NCBI RefSeq assembly: GCF_030253575.1 | Contig: NC_080568.1 | Coordinates: 8,295,501 to 8,359,500 of the forward strand | Direction: 5' to 3' | From: Rhododendron vialii | Taxonomy: Eukaryota; Streptophyta; Magnoliopsida; Ericales; Ericaceae | Length of the DNA stretch: 64,000 nucleotides | Shown here: piece after piece, positions 45,691 through 55,636 of the stretch | Numbering within the stretch: the first letter of the stretch is position 1 | How the letters are laid out: each line of letters opens with the position of its first letter | Notes under the pieces: model-generated | Databases searched by the model: none | What the model was told of the DNA's origin: nothing | Seen by the model: the letters and a program-made list of their open reading frames with translations, nothing else | Program-made: the position numbers and the translations under genes

Positions 45691-47082
45691 TTCCCAATAT
45701 TATTTTTCTGAAATTTTATGTTGAATATATGAAAATAGATGTCTTGTATGGAAACGTTATAGTACTTAATAAGCACAAACTGAGAAAAAGTATTTTAAAA
45801 ATTACCATGGGATTAATCTAAAAGAAAAGATAATGATTTGTATATTATAACATCTTGGCGTTGAGATTTAGGCGCCTAATGAGGGGATATTGTCGGGTAT
45901 CCTATGGACTTGATACCATTTCTCACAGTTGGGGTCGCACCCCAGAATAATGCCAGTGTTCCGTAATATTTATGATTATGCAATGTTTTTCTCTGATTAT
46001 TCCCATAAATTATGTAACTTCTGTCGTAATTCTCACCTGAAATAGACATTTCAAATCGTCATGGGTTAAGTTGATCCTTTCAATGATGGTGACTTTATTG
46101 TTGGTCATTGGGGTTCGGATTATTCTATAGTGACGGTTTTGGTGATTTGAAACTCGTGCAAGAATTGATTCGATAGTGCCTGGAGTTTGGGGCCTACAAT
46201 TGCTCAAGTTAAAGCCAATGAGTGAATATTTATTTTCTTTTTATTACACTGTAGTCAACTCCAGAATGTATTTTGATTGATTCACATGCTTCCACTCTTC
46301 AATTTACAGATATGGATATTTGTGAATATTTTACATATGGGAAGTTAAAAAAGAAGACTTTGGTGATTTTGTTTCACTGGCCTGTTGTGTCTTCTAACCC
46401 TCGGGTTGGGTTGTGACACTAGATGATTGTATAAAATAACTTACAATTTTGGCTAGATCAAATCAAATGTTTGGAATATCGGATAAGATGAATTAATGAA
46501 ACAATAAAACTATGAATTCATACAATCAAAACAAAAAAAGTGCGAACATACAATAGGAAAGTGTGAGAATCCCAACACCAAGTACTTGTAAATGTAGATG
46601 AATTAATGTACTTGTAATTGCGTCATTCGTTATAGAGTAGGAAATTGATTTTCACATTCTGCTTTTGTCCAAATTAAGTGCACCTCATTTTTCGTCTACA
46701 TTCACGTAGAATTACAAAATTACTCTTCATACCTTTTTTTCTTTCACACATGAAAAGGGTAATCATGTAATTTCACATCACTACAAATCAAAAAAATAAG
46801 TGCATTTGGATAAAAGGGGAGTGCGAAAATCAATTTTCTAATGCTTTATATACGAATGTTCATGCAGTGATTTAAATATAGATGTCACAATTCCTAACAT
46901 TTTGCGCCCCTTGTTATGAAGCTCGTTAGGTAAATTAGTCAGGCTCATCTCGATTACAACTAAGCCGAGCTCAAAAATTATAAAACTCGGATAAAAAAAA
47001 AACTGTAAAACTGGGCTTAGCTTGTTTGCACGTACCTTTCATTGTATTTTTGTTAATTACAGTATAGTATAAAAAGTCTGAG
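45691..47082. other. Intergenic, nothing identified
   Basis: AT-rich DNA upstream of the DUF962 gene without a recognisable exon or complete element. Confidence 0.4.
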
Positions 47083-47290
47083 GAGAGGTTTGGAACCTAG
47101 AGAAAGGAAAAGAAAAGAAAGGAAAATAAAATGGAAGAAAAATTAAAGGAAAAATTTACTATTCACTGCACTCTTAAAATTCTTATTTTTTTCTCTCTTT
47201 CCCTTCAAAGTTCAAACCAAACAATAGAAAAGAAAACTTTTTAATTTTCCCTTTTTTTCCCTTTCCTTTCCTTCGATTCCAAACAGAGCC
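47083..47290. mobile_element. MITE in the DUF962 promoter region
   Basis: The left side AGGTTTGGAACCTAGAGAAAGG is inverted on the right as CCTTTCCTTCGATTCCAAACAGAGCCC. About 208 bp of purine-rich then pyrimidine-rich DNA ending about 210 bp before the ATG at 47504. Confidence 0.55.
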
Positions 47291-47503
47291 CGACGTTTTT
47301 TCAACAGCCAAAAAAAAAAGTCTGTGACTTCGACGGTCCGACGGACTACTTGTTCACGCAGCACGCCAAAGGAAGACTCTTCTGTTTCTTCATTTGAAAC
47401 CCAACTTCCATCACACCTTCCTCCACAATTTGTTCTGCAAAATCCGCCACAAAAAACCTCTCTTCCCTATCAGAAACCCACCGAATTCCCCGCAAATTCC
47501 TCG

Positions 47504-50500
47504 ATGGCGAAAACTGGGTTGTTTAATCTCGAGCGTCACTTCGCCTTCTACGGCGCTTACCACAGCAACCCGATCAACATAGCCATACACACGCTCTTTG
47601 TCTGGCCTATTTTCCTCACAGCTATTCTCATCCTCTACTTCACTCCCTCTCTGTTCAACCTCCCTCCGATCGAGGTTTCCTTACCCGGGAACAGCAACCT
47701 TGTTCTGATTCTGAACCTTGGGTTCTTGGGTACCTTGCTCTACGCCGTGTTTTACGTCTGTTTGGATGCGAGAGCTGGTTCTTTGGCTGCTTTGTTGTGT
47801 TTCGTTTGTTGGGTCGTTAGCAGTTACCTTGCGAACCTAATGGGGTTTTCACTGGCTTGGAAGGTGAGAATTTTGATAACGATTTTGATATGCTTTGTTT
47901 GATTTGGGTTCTGTTTTTGGCTTTTAAATTTTGTACACAATAGTTTGAATTTGATTTGGATTTTGTTTATCTTTAATTTAATTGTTTAAGATTTCCGCGG
48001 CTAAGACTCTTCTTGAAGATCGACTTATCCTTCATTTGTCTTTAAAGTTATTAAATGATTTGAATAAGATTTTAATTAACGTTTCCGAAAACCTCAGGGC
48101 GTTACGATCGAGCCCTAAACCTCATCCTTCAAAGGAGCGCTACATGACCATTAGTAGTTACCTTGCAAACCTAATGGGGTTTTCACTGGCCTGGAAGCTG
48201 AGATTCTTGGCGATGTTTTTCGCGTGTACAATAGTATTTGACCAGGGTTTTGTTCTTGGCTATTGAATTTTGTACACAAGTATTTGATTTGATTTGATTT
48301 GGGTTTTGTTTATCTTTAACTAAAATATGAGTTGACTTTTGTTCACCCTCCACTTAATAGGGTGAACATTACCCTTATTCATATTGGTTGAAATGATGTG
48401 GATCTCACTACAAAGTGATAGTCATGTTTTCCATAAAGTGTATTGCATGATAGACATGACAAGAGTAATGTTCACCCTCTTTTAAGGAGTGTGAACAAAA
48501 TTGCACTCCTAAAATGTTTAAGACTTCCGCTGCTAAAACTCTGCTTGAAGATCTACTTATTCTTAATTCGTTTTTAAAGTTATTAAATCATTTGCAAAAG
48601 ATTTAATCAGCGCGTTTCCGAAAATAGGGGCGTTACAATCGAACCCTATATCTCACGCTCCCAAGGATCGGGGCTACACGACCATTAGTAGTTACTACCT
48701 ATGAAGCACCGACACCTCCAGAGGTCAAAGTATTGCAGTGTCGGACATGGGGACACGGCGGGGACACCTCGGGGACACGCCACGTGGCATGTCCCATAAT
48801 TTAATATAAATCTTTTAGGGGGACACTGATGGGGACACGGTAGGGGTCAAACTGTAATTTTTTGAGGGGCCAAATTGTAATTTTTTAAAATTTTGGGGGG
48901 TCAAACTGTAATTTTTTTAAATTTTTGGGCCAAATTGTAATTTTTTAAAAAATTCTGGGTGTCTAATTATAATTAATTATTTATTTATTTAAATAAATAA
49001 ATATACACGTGGTGAGTCCCCCGCTGTGTCCGTGTCCCCATTTTTTTTAGAATTTCCGTGTCCTCGTGTCGGTGTCCGTGCATCATAGGTTACTACTTGC
49101 GAACCTTATGGGGTTTTCACTGGCTTGGAAGGTGAGAATATTATTGGCGATGTTTTTGATGTGTACAATAGTTTTGACTTGGGTTTTGTTCCTGGCTTCT
49201 GAATTTTGTGCATAAGTATTTGATTTGATTTGGGTTCTGTTTTTGGGTTCTAGACAAGGACAGACGCAGAATTTCAACATTTGGTGGGCAAAACACAATA
49301 GTAAAATAATTTTTGTCACATATATAAAAGATCAGATCAATTTCTGCTAATACATACGGACTATTATAGAGGTGGTATCAAAATTATTAGGGCCAATTAC
49401 TCAAATGGTCCTTGTAGTTTGATCTTTGTGTCACTTTGGTCCCTACTCTTCCAATTGACTTGATTTTAACCCCGTAGTTTCGATTTCGTGCCAACTAAGG
49501 ACGAAAGATAACTTCTGTTAGCTCCCACTTAGGTAACCCACTAGACGGGATTACATTTTACCCTTGTAGTTTGGGCTTGATGCGAATTGACCCATTGTCA
49601 ATTAGAAACTACCACACGATCCCATGTAATTTGTGTACTAAAGTGTCCGTTACATCTGTTAATCATAAATATACAAAGACCATATTACTCCTCTTATATT
49701 ATTCTCTTTATCTTTCCTATCTCGTACACATGTAAACAGTAAACACATATGGTTAATGTATAATTTATAACATATAGATGAAGATACTAATTGAATCTCT
49801 TATCAACATAGCTAAATTACAAATTATCATTATTCTTTTTTGTTGTTGTTTACTTTTTACATTTGTTAGCTTTGAGACAATTTTTTAGATTATTTATTCA
49901 TCTTGACAAGAGGAATGGAAAAAGTAAAAGATTATGTCCAAAACCATAAAAAAAAGTTTGCGAAAGCATAAAATAATTCTACATAGAGAGTTTTTTTTTT
50001 TCTTTTTCTAAGATTTTTTCTGGTTTAGTTCATATTTTTCTTTCTTTTTTCACCTCTAGTCGAGAAGAAAAATATTTTTATAGCTTAACACAAAACTAAG
50101 AAAAGGAAAAAAGTATATTTGTGACGCTAACAAAACACCATCAATTATACCAAAAAGTTAGATTCAGTGTTCTAAAGCCGCCTAGGCGCTTGGAGGTGCC
50201 CTGCCGCCATGCCAATACCCCTTGGCGTTTGATTTGGCGCCCAGGGAGGTTTGGCGGCCGCCTAGGCGGCCATGGCGGTCTCGGTGGCCTTGGCGGTCTT
50301 GGCGGGGCTTGGCGGCATCATCGGCGTCTTTGGAGGCCTTTGGCGGCCTAAAATGTATAGTATTAAACTAATGGAGATCAAGTTTTGGAAGGGTATGGAG
50401 GAGAAGAGTTAAAGGAAGGAGATGAACTTTAAACTTGGTATTAGGGATCTCCGATCTCGTTTATTTCTACTTATTGTCTTATTCAACTTATTTGCTAGTT

Positions 50501-53197
50501 GCTACTACTTAATTTCATTTGGGTTTGTACATTAAACTTTGCATTATGGTTATATAGAACTTTGAACTTGCATTATGGATACATAAAATATAGTTTGATT
50601 GGATAATGGTTTGTTAAAAAAAAAAAAAAAATGCCGAATTGCTTGGCATAGGCGGCTTGGCGCTTAGAGGTGGGTCTCTGCCCTACTAGCGCCAAGTGCC
50701 ATTTAGAACATTGGTTAGATTATAGGTTGAAAAACTAATTTTTTTTTGACTTTTTTTTTTGAAAAAAGGGAATTATGGCGATTTAGGATTTACTAATTAG
50801 ATTGATATGAGATTGAATTAGTTTTCATCATATGTATATACAATATTACATTAAATGAATGTGTTTACATGTATAGATGAGAGAGGAAAGAGAATAAGAT
50901 ACGAAAGGTAATATTTTCTTTTTACATTTATCATTGATATAATTTAAAGATGCACTTTAGTACACAAATTACATAAGGTCGTGTGGTAGTTTCAAAATTA
51001 CAAGGGGTCAATTAACATTATGCCCAAACTACTGGGGGTCAGGTCAAGTATAATTTGTCAAATGGGTTCCGTTAATGGGAGCTAACGGAAGTTATCTATT
51101 GTCCGTAATTTGCACGAATCTAAACTGCAGGGTTGAGTCAATTGAAAGAGTAGGGACTGACACAAAGACCAGACTATATGGACCATTTAAGTAATTTGTC
51201 CAAATTATTATCATAATTTTTTTTAAACCCATATCATATAGAAATATGATCCCGTATAATTTTAGATTCTCATAAGTTTGTGCATCCACATGCATTTCAA
51301 AAAGTAAAATATTGAACGTATTGTTAAATTTGTTGTAGGTGTTTACAATATTTGAAGGACAATTATTGAATTTTCGAAACAAAATCTTAGACGGGTGGGC
51401 AGCATCTTACATAATTTTGATGTTTTTGAGAAAAATATGATTCTAAAGAAAATTTGAAACTTTATAGGGCGGTTGTTCAAGCTCATCCACCCCTCGGTCG
51501 ATCTTTGGTTTTGGATTTAATGTTTGTGCTGTAACTGAAATTATGAATTGGTTGTATTTGGTGAAATGTGTGAACCATTAGGACAATAGCTGGCAAAGTT
51601 TTCCTTCGGATTTGTTGGTTGAATTTAGTCGATTCATTTGTAGTTTTTTTTGAGAAAAAAAATAAGTACGGGAGATGCAACTGATTCTCAGAATCGGTCC
51701 TCTGAATTCAATTCTAAATTAGTTCACGTTGTTTATTTGCTAATACCTTTTCGAGACCTGCTGTAAGGAGCCTTGTGCGTTGGGTGTTATTGCCTTTTAT
51801 GTGTGGAACTTTTGAGAGTTGTAAATGGGCAGTATGCTTGCACATACGCATGACAACATTCATTTTCTTAGGCTCGTTGAGTAGGTCACCAATGCCAATA
51901 TACTGCTTGATTTGAGATCGGTAGCCATATGGTTGTAGCGTATTTACCTCGCAATTTATTTGGAAAATCAACGTAACCATTTAATTTGTTCCAGACACAT
52001 GACGTGCGTATTTACCGTACACTTTATTTTCGAAACCAACCTAGCTGTTTAACTTTTTCAAGACATGTGTTGTACGATCAGATAATTCTTGATGACAATT
52101 TTTTGACATGGGTGACCTACTCGCCGAGCCTAAGAAAGTGAACGGTTCTTATTACATCAGCAGACCAGGGGTGAGTCGAAAAACGCCTTCATAGCACACG
52201 TGTGGTGCCATTAAGCATGTCACACCGTACATAGGAAAGAATTCCTTTGATCGATCTTCCTTTATAGCAGGCATGTTGTGCTATTAAGCTCATCACACTG
52301 CAGATAGGAAAGAATTCCTTTGCTCAATCTTCCATATTACTTATTATCACACCTTTTGTTCTGTTAATTCCCTTTTTATTTTCCAATCATCAATCTTATT
52401 AGTGTAGTCCCATGATCACTAGTTTCATGTGCAAGATTTATTCTAGAATGAACGTTTCATTCTCTTTGGAAACGCAGATAACAACATCTGACTCCATTTT
52501 AGCTGAATCTTCTTCTGTTTATACTTTCTGGTTCTGCTTTTGGCCCTTTATTCACTGCTATGGGTTTCCTTCTTCCCCTCTTGTATTTTCCGTACTCCCT
52601 ACCTGCAATGCAACAGTCATCTGAGGCAGGGAGTTCTCTGGTTAACATTTCCAATATACTGTACCAAACACTTTTAACGACAAATACTGCTTCTACTTCT
52701 TTATTGTTTGTATTTCGTTTTTTCCTAGTTGATGACTTGAGTTTGGGTACTTAAAGCTTCACTTGTATGTTTCAGGTTGTTCTGGCAGCTCAGCTGGTAT
52801 GTTGGACAGGGCAATTCATTGGCCATGGGGTATTTGAGGTAACATGTTCTTCCACTTGAAACTAGAAAATCACTTTCAGTGTATGTAAACACCTCTAATG
52901 ATAACTTATAATGCAGAAACGTGCACCAGCGCTCCTCGACAATCTCTCTCAAGCCCTTCTGATGGCTCCCTTCTTTGTTCTGTTGGAGGTCATTAGTGAA
53001 CAAAATTTTCAATTATTTGTTTATTTTTTCTCTTGTTGGGTAACTAAAGATAGGTATATTGCTACTGTTGGTTTTTGTAGGCTCTACAAACCATTTTTGG
53101 TTACGAACCATACCCAGGGTTCCACGTTACAGTTCAAGCAGAGGTAGAAGCTGAAATTAATGAATGGAAAGATAAGAAGCAGAAACTAGTTTCTTAA
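47504..53197 (+). CDS. DUF962/Mpo1-like membrane protein, four exons
   Basis: Exons 47504-47863, 52776-52838, 52917-52988 and 53081-53197 join in phase to 203 residues. The N-terminus MAKTGLFNLERHFAFYGAYH, followed by SNPINIAIHTLFVWP, carries the conserved histidines of the DUF962 family. Hydrophobic segments follow (FLTAILILYFTPSLFNL, LVLILNLGFLGTLLYAVFYV, SLAALLCFVCWVVSSYL). Later exons give QLVCWTGQFIGHGVFE, KRAPALLDNLSQALLMAPFF and GYEPYPGFH, also typical. Yeast Mpo1 of this family is an ER Fe(II) dioxygenase in alpha-oxidation of 2-hydroxy fatty acids from phytosphingosine; a similar role here is inference. Intron 1 is 4.9 kb and contains two decayed copies of the end of exon 1 and several transposons; introns 2 and 3 are 78 and 92 bp. 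A stop-free frame upstream of the ATG begins only with GTG. Confidence 0.9.
48149..48220 (+). pseudogene. Second copy of the DUF962 exon-1 end, donor lost
   Basis: AGTTACCTTGCAAACCTAATGGGGTTTTCACTGGCCTGGAAG repeats, with few changes, the last 40 or so bases of exon 1 (47822-47863). The following GT has become CT (GGAAGctgaga), destroying the splice donor. Adjacent intron sequence (GTACACAA-AGT-TTTGA, TGTTTATCTTTAA) is duplicated too, so the repeated unit covers exon end plus intron start. No acceptor precedes it. Confidence 0.8.
48327..48509. mobile_element. Foldback MITE between exon copies 2 and 3
   Basis: Left part TTTTGTTCACCCTCCACTTA...AGGGTGAACATTACCCTTAT is inverted on the right (AAGAGTAATGTTCACCCTCT...GTGTGAACAAAA). 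Flanked by TAAAAT at 48321-48326 and 48510-48515. Removing it restores the alignment between repeat units 1 and 2. Confidence 0.7.
48681..49140 (+). pseudogene. Third copy of the DUF962 exon-1 end, split by a hAT-like element
   Basis: ATTAGTAGTTACTAC (to 48698) and TTGCGAACCTTATGGGG...TGGCTTGGAAG/gtgagaat (from 49097) together repeat the exon-1 end. The donor GT is intact here, but the copy is interrupted by the element at 48699-49088 and has no acceptor, so it cannot replace exon 1. Confidence 0.8.
48699..49088. mobile_element. 390-bp hAT-like element with GGGGACAC repeats, 8-bp target duplication
   Basis: The ends CTATGAAGCACCGACACC and, inverted, CTATGATGCACGGACACC match at 16 of 18 positions. 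Flanked by GTTACTAC at 48691-48698 and 49089-49096, the 8-bp duplication of the hAT superfamily. Subterminal GGGGACACGG-like motifs occur near both ends, and CAAACTGTAATTTTTT-like units repeat in the middle. No coding capacity. Confidence 0.88.
49390..51201. mobile_element. 1.8-kb Mutator-like element with long TIRs, 9-bp target duplication
   Basis: The left end GGGCCAATTACTCAAATGGTCC and the inverted right end GGACAAATTACTTAAATGGTCC begin inverted repeats of about 280 bp that stay alignable to about 49680 and 50930. Flanked by AAATTATTA at 49381-49389 and 51202-51210. No transposase is recognisable. A hAT-like element (50165-50713) is nested inside. Confidence 0.88.
50165..50713. mobile_element. 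hAT-like element with GGCGG repeats nested in the Mutator-like element
   Basis: Ends CAGTGTTCTAAA and, inverted, CAATGTTCTAAA; flanked by GTTAGATT at 50157-50164 and 50714-50721. Dense GCCGCC/GGCGGC and CGCCTAGGCG motifs fill the left side and recur at the right. 549 bp; no transposase. Confidence 0.85.
51855..52145. repeat. Inverted repeat in DUF962 intron 1
   Basis: TTTTCTTAGGCTCGTTGAGTAGGTCACCAATG near 51863 is inverted near 52105 as CATGGGTGACCTACTCGCCGAGCCTAAGAAA. Between them a block of about 66 bp starting GCGTATTTACC occurs twice (about 51939 and 52007). Probably a foldback MITE. Confidence 0.6.
52191..52335. repeat. Two tandem copies, 73-bp unit
   Basis: Both units share ATAGCA, CATTAAGC/CTATTAAGC, TCACAC and ATAGGAAAGAATTCCTTTG in order. 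Confidence 0.75.
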
Positions 53198-53638
53198 GTG
53201 TGTGCTGGTGCATGTGTCGCATTACTCTGGAACAAGTACAAAAACATACTATGCATATTCTGATGTACGAATTCCATGAAATTTATAAATTTCCAAACCA
53301 GCCATGTCATAGCAGACTTGCCAATAAACACAAATAGCTTGAGTTGTAAAAAAGGTGACTTCTCTTTTCAATGGTGTTCTGAGTCGGAATTGTCATCTCT
53401 TCCTTCCTTACATAAAGATCGAATTATATGCTTTTGCCATCGCTGCTAAATATATGGAATATGTTAAGCAAGGAGAGCAAGGTATGTTTTCTAGTTGTCA
53501 TTCAGCTTAATACTTGGTTATTCATATCATTGAGCAACTTAGCATGTGATCGCTATTGAGTGGACTTTTTGTCCTGTAAGAAGTTATCCTTCAGCTGTAT
53601 CTGGAACAAGGATTCGGGCAAGGAAAGAAAAGCCATTG

Positions 53639-53689
53639 GAAAAGTTGAAGGATCTAACAGTTGTGGGCTATTAGATCCTGCAACTTTTC
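53639..53689 (+). other. Near-perfect 19-bp hairpin downstream of the DUF962 gene
   Basis: GAAAAGTTGAAGGATCTAA pairs with TTAGATCCTGCAACTTTTC with one mismatch around a 13-base loop. The copy at 45592-45641 keeps the same arms with more mismatches. Followed by a pyrimidine-rich stretch. It could be a small foldback element, a small-RNA hairpin or an RNA processing signal. Confidence 0.6.
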
Positions 53690-53930
53690 TGTTTCCCTTT
53701 TCTTTTTTCTTGCCCAAATCCTTGACCCAAATACTGCTTTAAAACCTCGATTTGTTTACTTCCCTTCCTTAGTAGTAAATGTATGGCTTGTAGAGCCCAC
53801 GATGGTAGCTCATACAGAGTTGGGAGGGATTTGGTCTGTAATCTGAATTATAGCTATAGACATGCGTCTTCACTTTAGGACTCTCCGCCTTACATATCCC
53901 CATAATTCACAGTATGTGTAAACATTTTGA

Positions 53931-55392
53931 TACAGCACGGGGAGGGATGAGAAGGGGAGGAAGGGTAGTGCAAATGGGCCACAACCCTAACACAACCATA
54001 GCCTTAAAACTCAATTCTCGTTTATCAAACGCTCATAATACATCAAGAAGCTCTTATTTAAAGAACTAACATCCGGACAAAAGAAATTAGAATCCTAATA
54101 AAACTAGATAACAAAACATATCATTTATCTTATTGTAACTGAATACTTATCAAGATATTATCCTTCTAAATTATAATAGTGACAATGGCTACTGTAACAA
54201 TAACAATAATAATAATACTAATAATAAGGCAGCTAGGATGTTAACATTCCGCATCATTCTCCCCGACAAAGAAGAAAAAGAACTCGACCTCGAGTTCAAG
54301 CTAAGGTCTAAATATTGCACTCTTTCATGCCAATGGATAAAATACTCTGAATATGGCAGCTGCTTGATTTGCTTCAACTTCCAAGTTAATATTGGTCAGT
54401 AGGTCGCTGACGATGTCCATCTTGACAACCCAAACATTGTCTTCAATGCCAATAAAATAAATCCTTTCTGAGAGAAAGAAATAGGTATGTGGGGAGTAAA
54501 AAAGGGTTCAATAATTTGGGTGCACTTTCATTGTCAGGAAGAGTTTTGATAAAATCGTGTCCTGCGTCGAATTTTCCTCATCTTTGATTACTTCTTGGTC
54601 ATTGACACCTTCCAAATTTTCTATCAATTCGCCACTCAACAATTTCCGTCTGATCTTCAGAAGAACTTTGTGGGACTTCTAGTGCATCACCTCTATTATA
54701 GGCTAAGTTGCATTTAGATGGTCATTTGTCGTATTATTTTTCTGCTCTGTCTGTCCATCTTTCCCTTACTGGAGGAAGGTATGAGGGGGCAACAACAATG
54801 ACAAGGATAAACTAGAGAGAATTCAATGATGGAAACGATCTGGAAAGGAGGGTTTTGATGGCAGCAGCGACAGTTGACAGAGATCTGTAGCTTTTTCCCC
54901 TACTTTTCTTTTGTGTGTTTTTTTTTTTACTTATTTATCTCAACCCCGTTTTGGGGGTTATTGATCCAACAACAGGTATAATAGAATTTTGGGAGAAAGA
55001 GAGAATGAGAGAATATCGAGCCTAAGCTCTGATACCAAAATTTGTGCAGCATGTGAAGGGATGAGAATGGTAGAGAAGGGAAGCGCAAATGGGCCACAGC
55101 CTTGAAACTCAATTCTCTTTAATCGAACTCTCATAATACATCAAAGAAGCTCTTGGTTAAAAACCAACATCCTAACAGAAAAGGAATTAGAATCCTTTTA
55201 AAGCTAGATGACATACTCATAACAAAACATATCATAACTACTTATCATTATCTTTTCTTGTTTTATAACAACTGAATGCTTATCAAGATATTATCCTACT
55301 AAATTATAAAAGTGACAATGGCCATAATAATTAATAACATTTCCTGGACCAAAATCTTTCTCCGGCGACTAGGACATTAACATTCCCCATCA
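53931..55392 (-). mobile_element. Small non-autonomous LTR retrotransposon (TRIM-like)
   Basis: Two direct repeats, 53931-54256 and 55045-55392, share long blocks (GGGCCACA, CTCATAATACATCAA, CTTATCAAGATATTATCCT). On the minus strand they start TGATG-GGAATGTTAA and end GCTGCA/GCTGTA. Next to the 5' LTR, at 55026-55037, the minus strand reads TGGTATCAGAGC, the initiator-tRNA-Met primer-binding site of plant LTR elements. Before the 3' LTR is a purine tract GGGGAGAA. The internal part (788 bp) has no gag or pol. No 5-bp target duplication is evident. Confidence 0.78.
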
Positions 55393-55636
55393 CTCCAGTA
55401 TGGTAAGGAGCTTGAGAATCCTAATACGAGGTTACAGGAGGTGACAACCATTGGTATTAGTCCACATTAATATTTGTATTGACATAAGTTGTCGGGTTGG
55501 GATTTGTTGGTAAGGTCATTGTTTATGAGCACCCAAGTTATCAGAATCAGACAACAGCTGCCAAATATTGTATCAAACAGAAACATTAATTTTTACCATG
55601 GAAAACATAAACAACGGTTTGGGTTCCTGAGAAGTC

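Noticed and set aside
47324-47503. 60-codon N-terminal extension of the DUF962 protein
   Set aside because: The extension begins with GTG and is Ser/Thr/Pro-rich leader-like; the family starts at the ATG at 47504.
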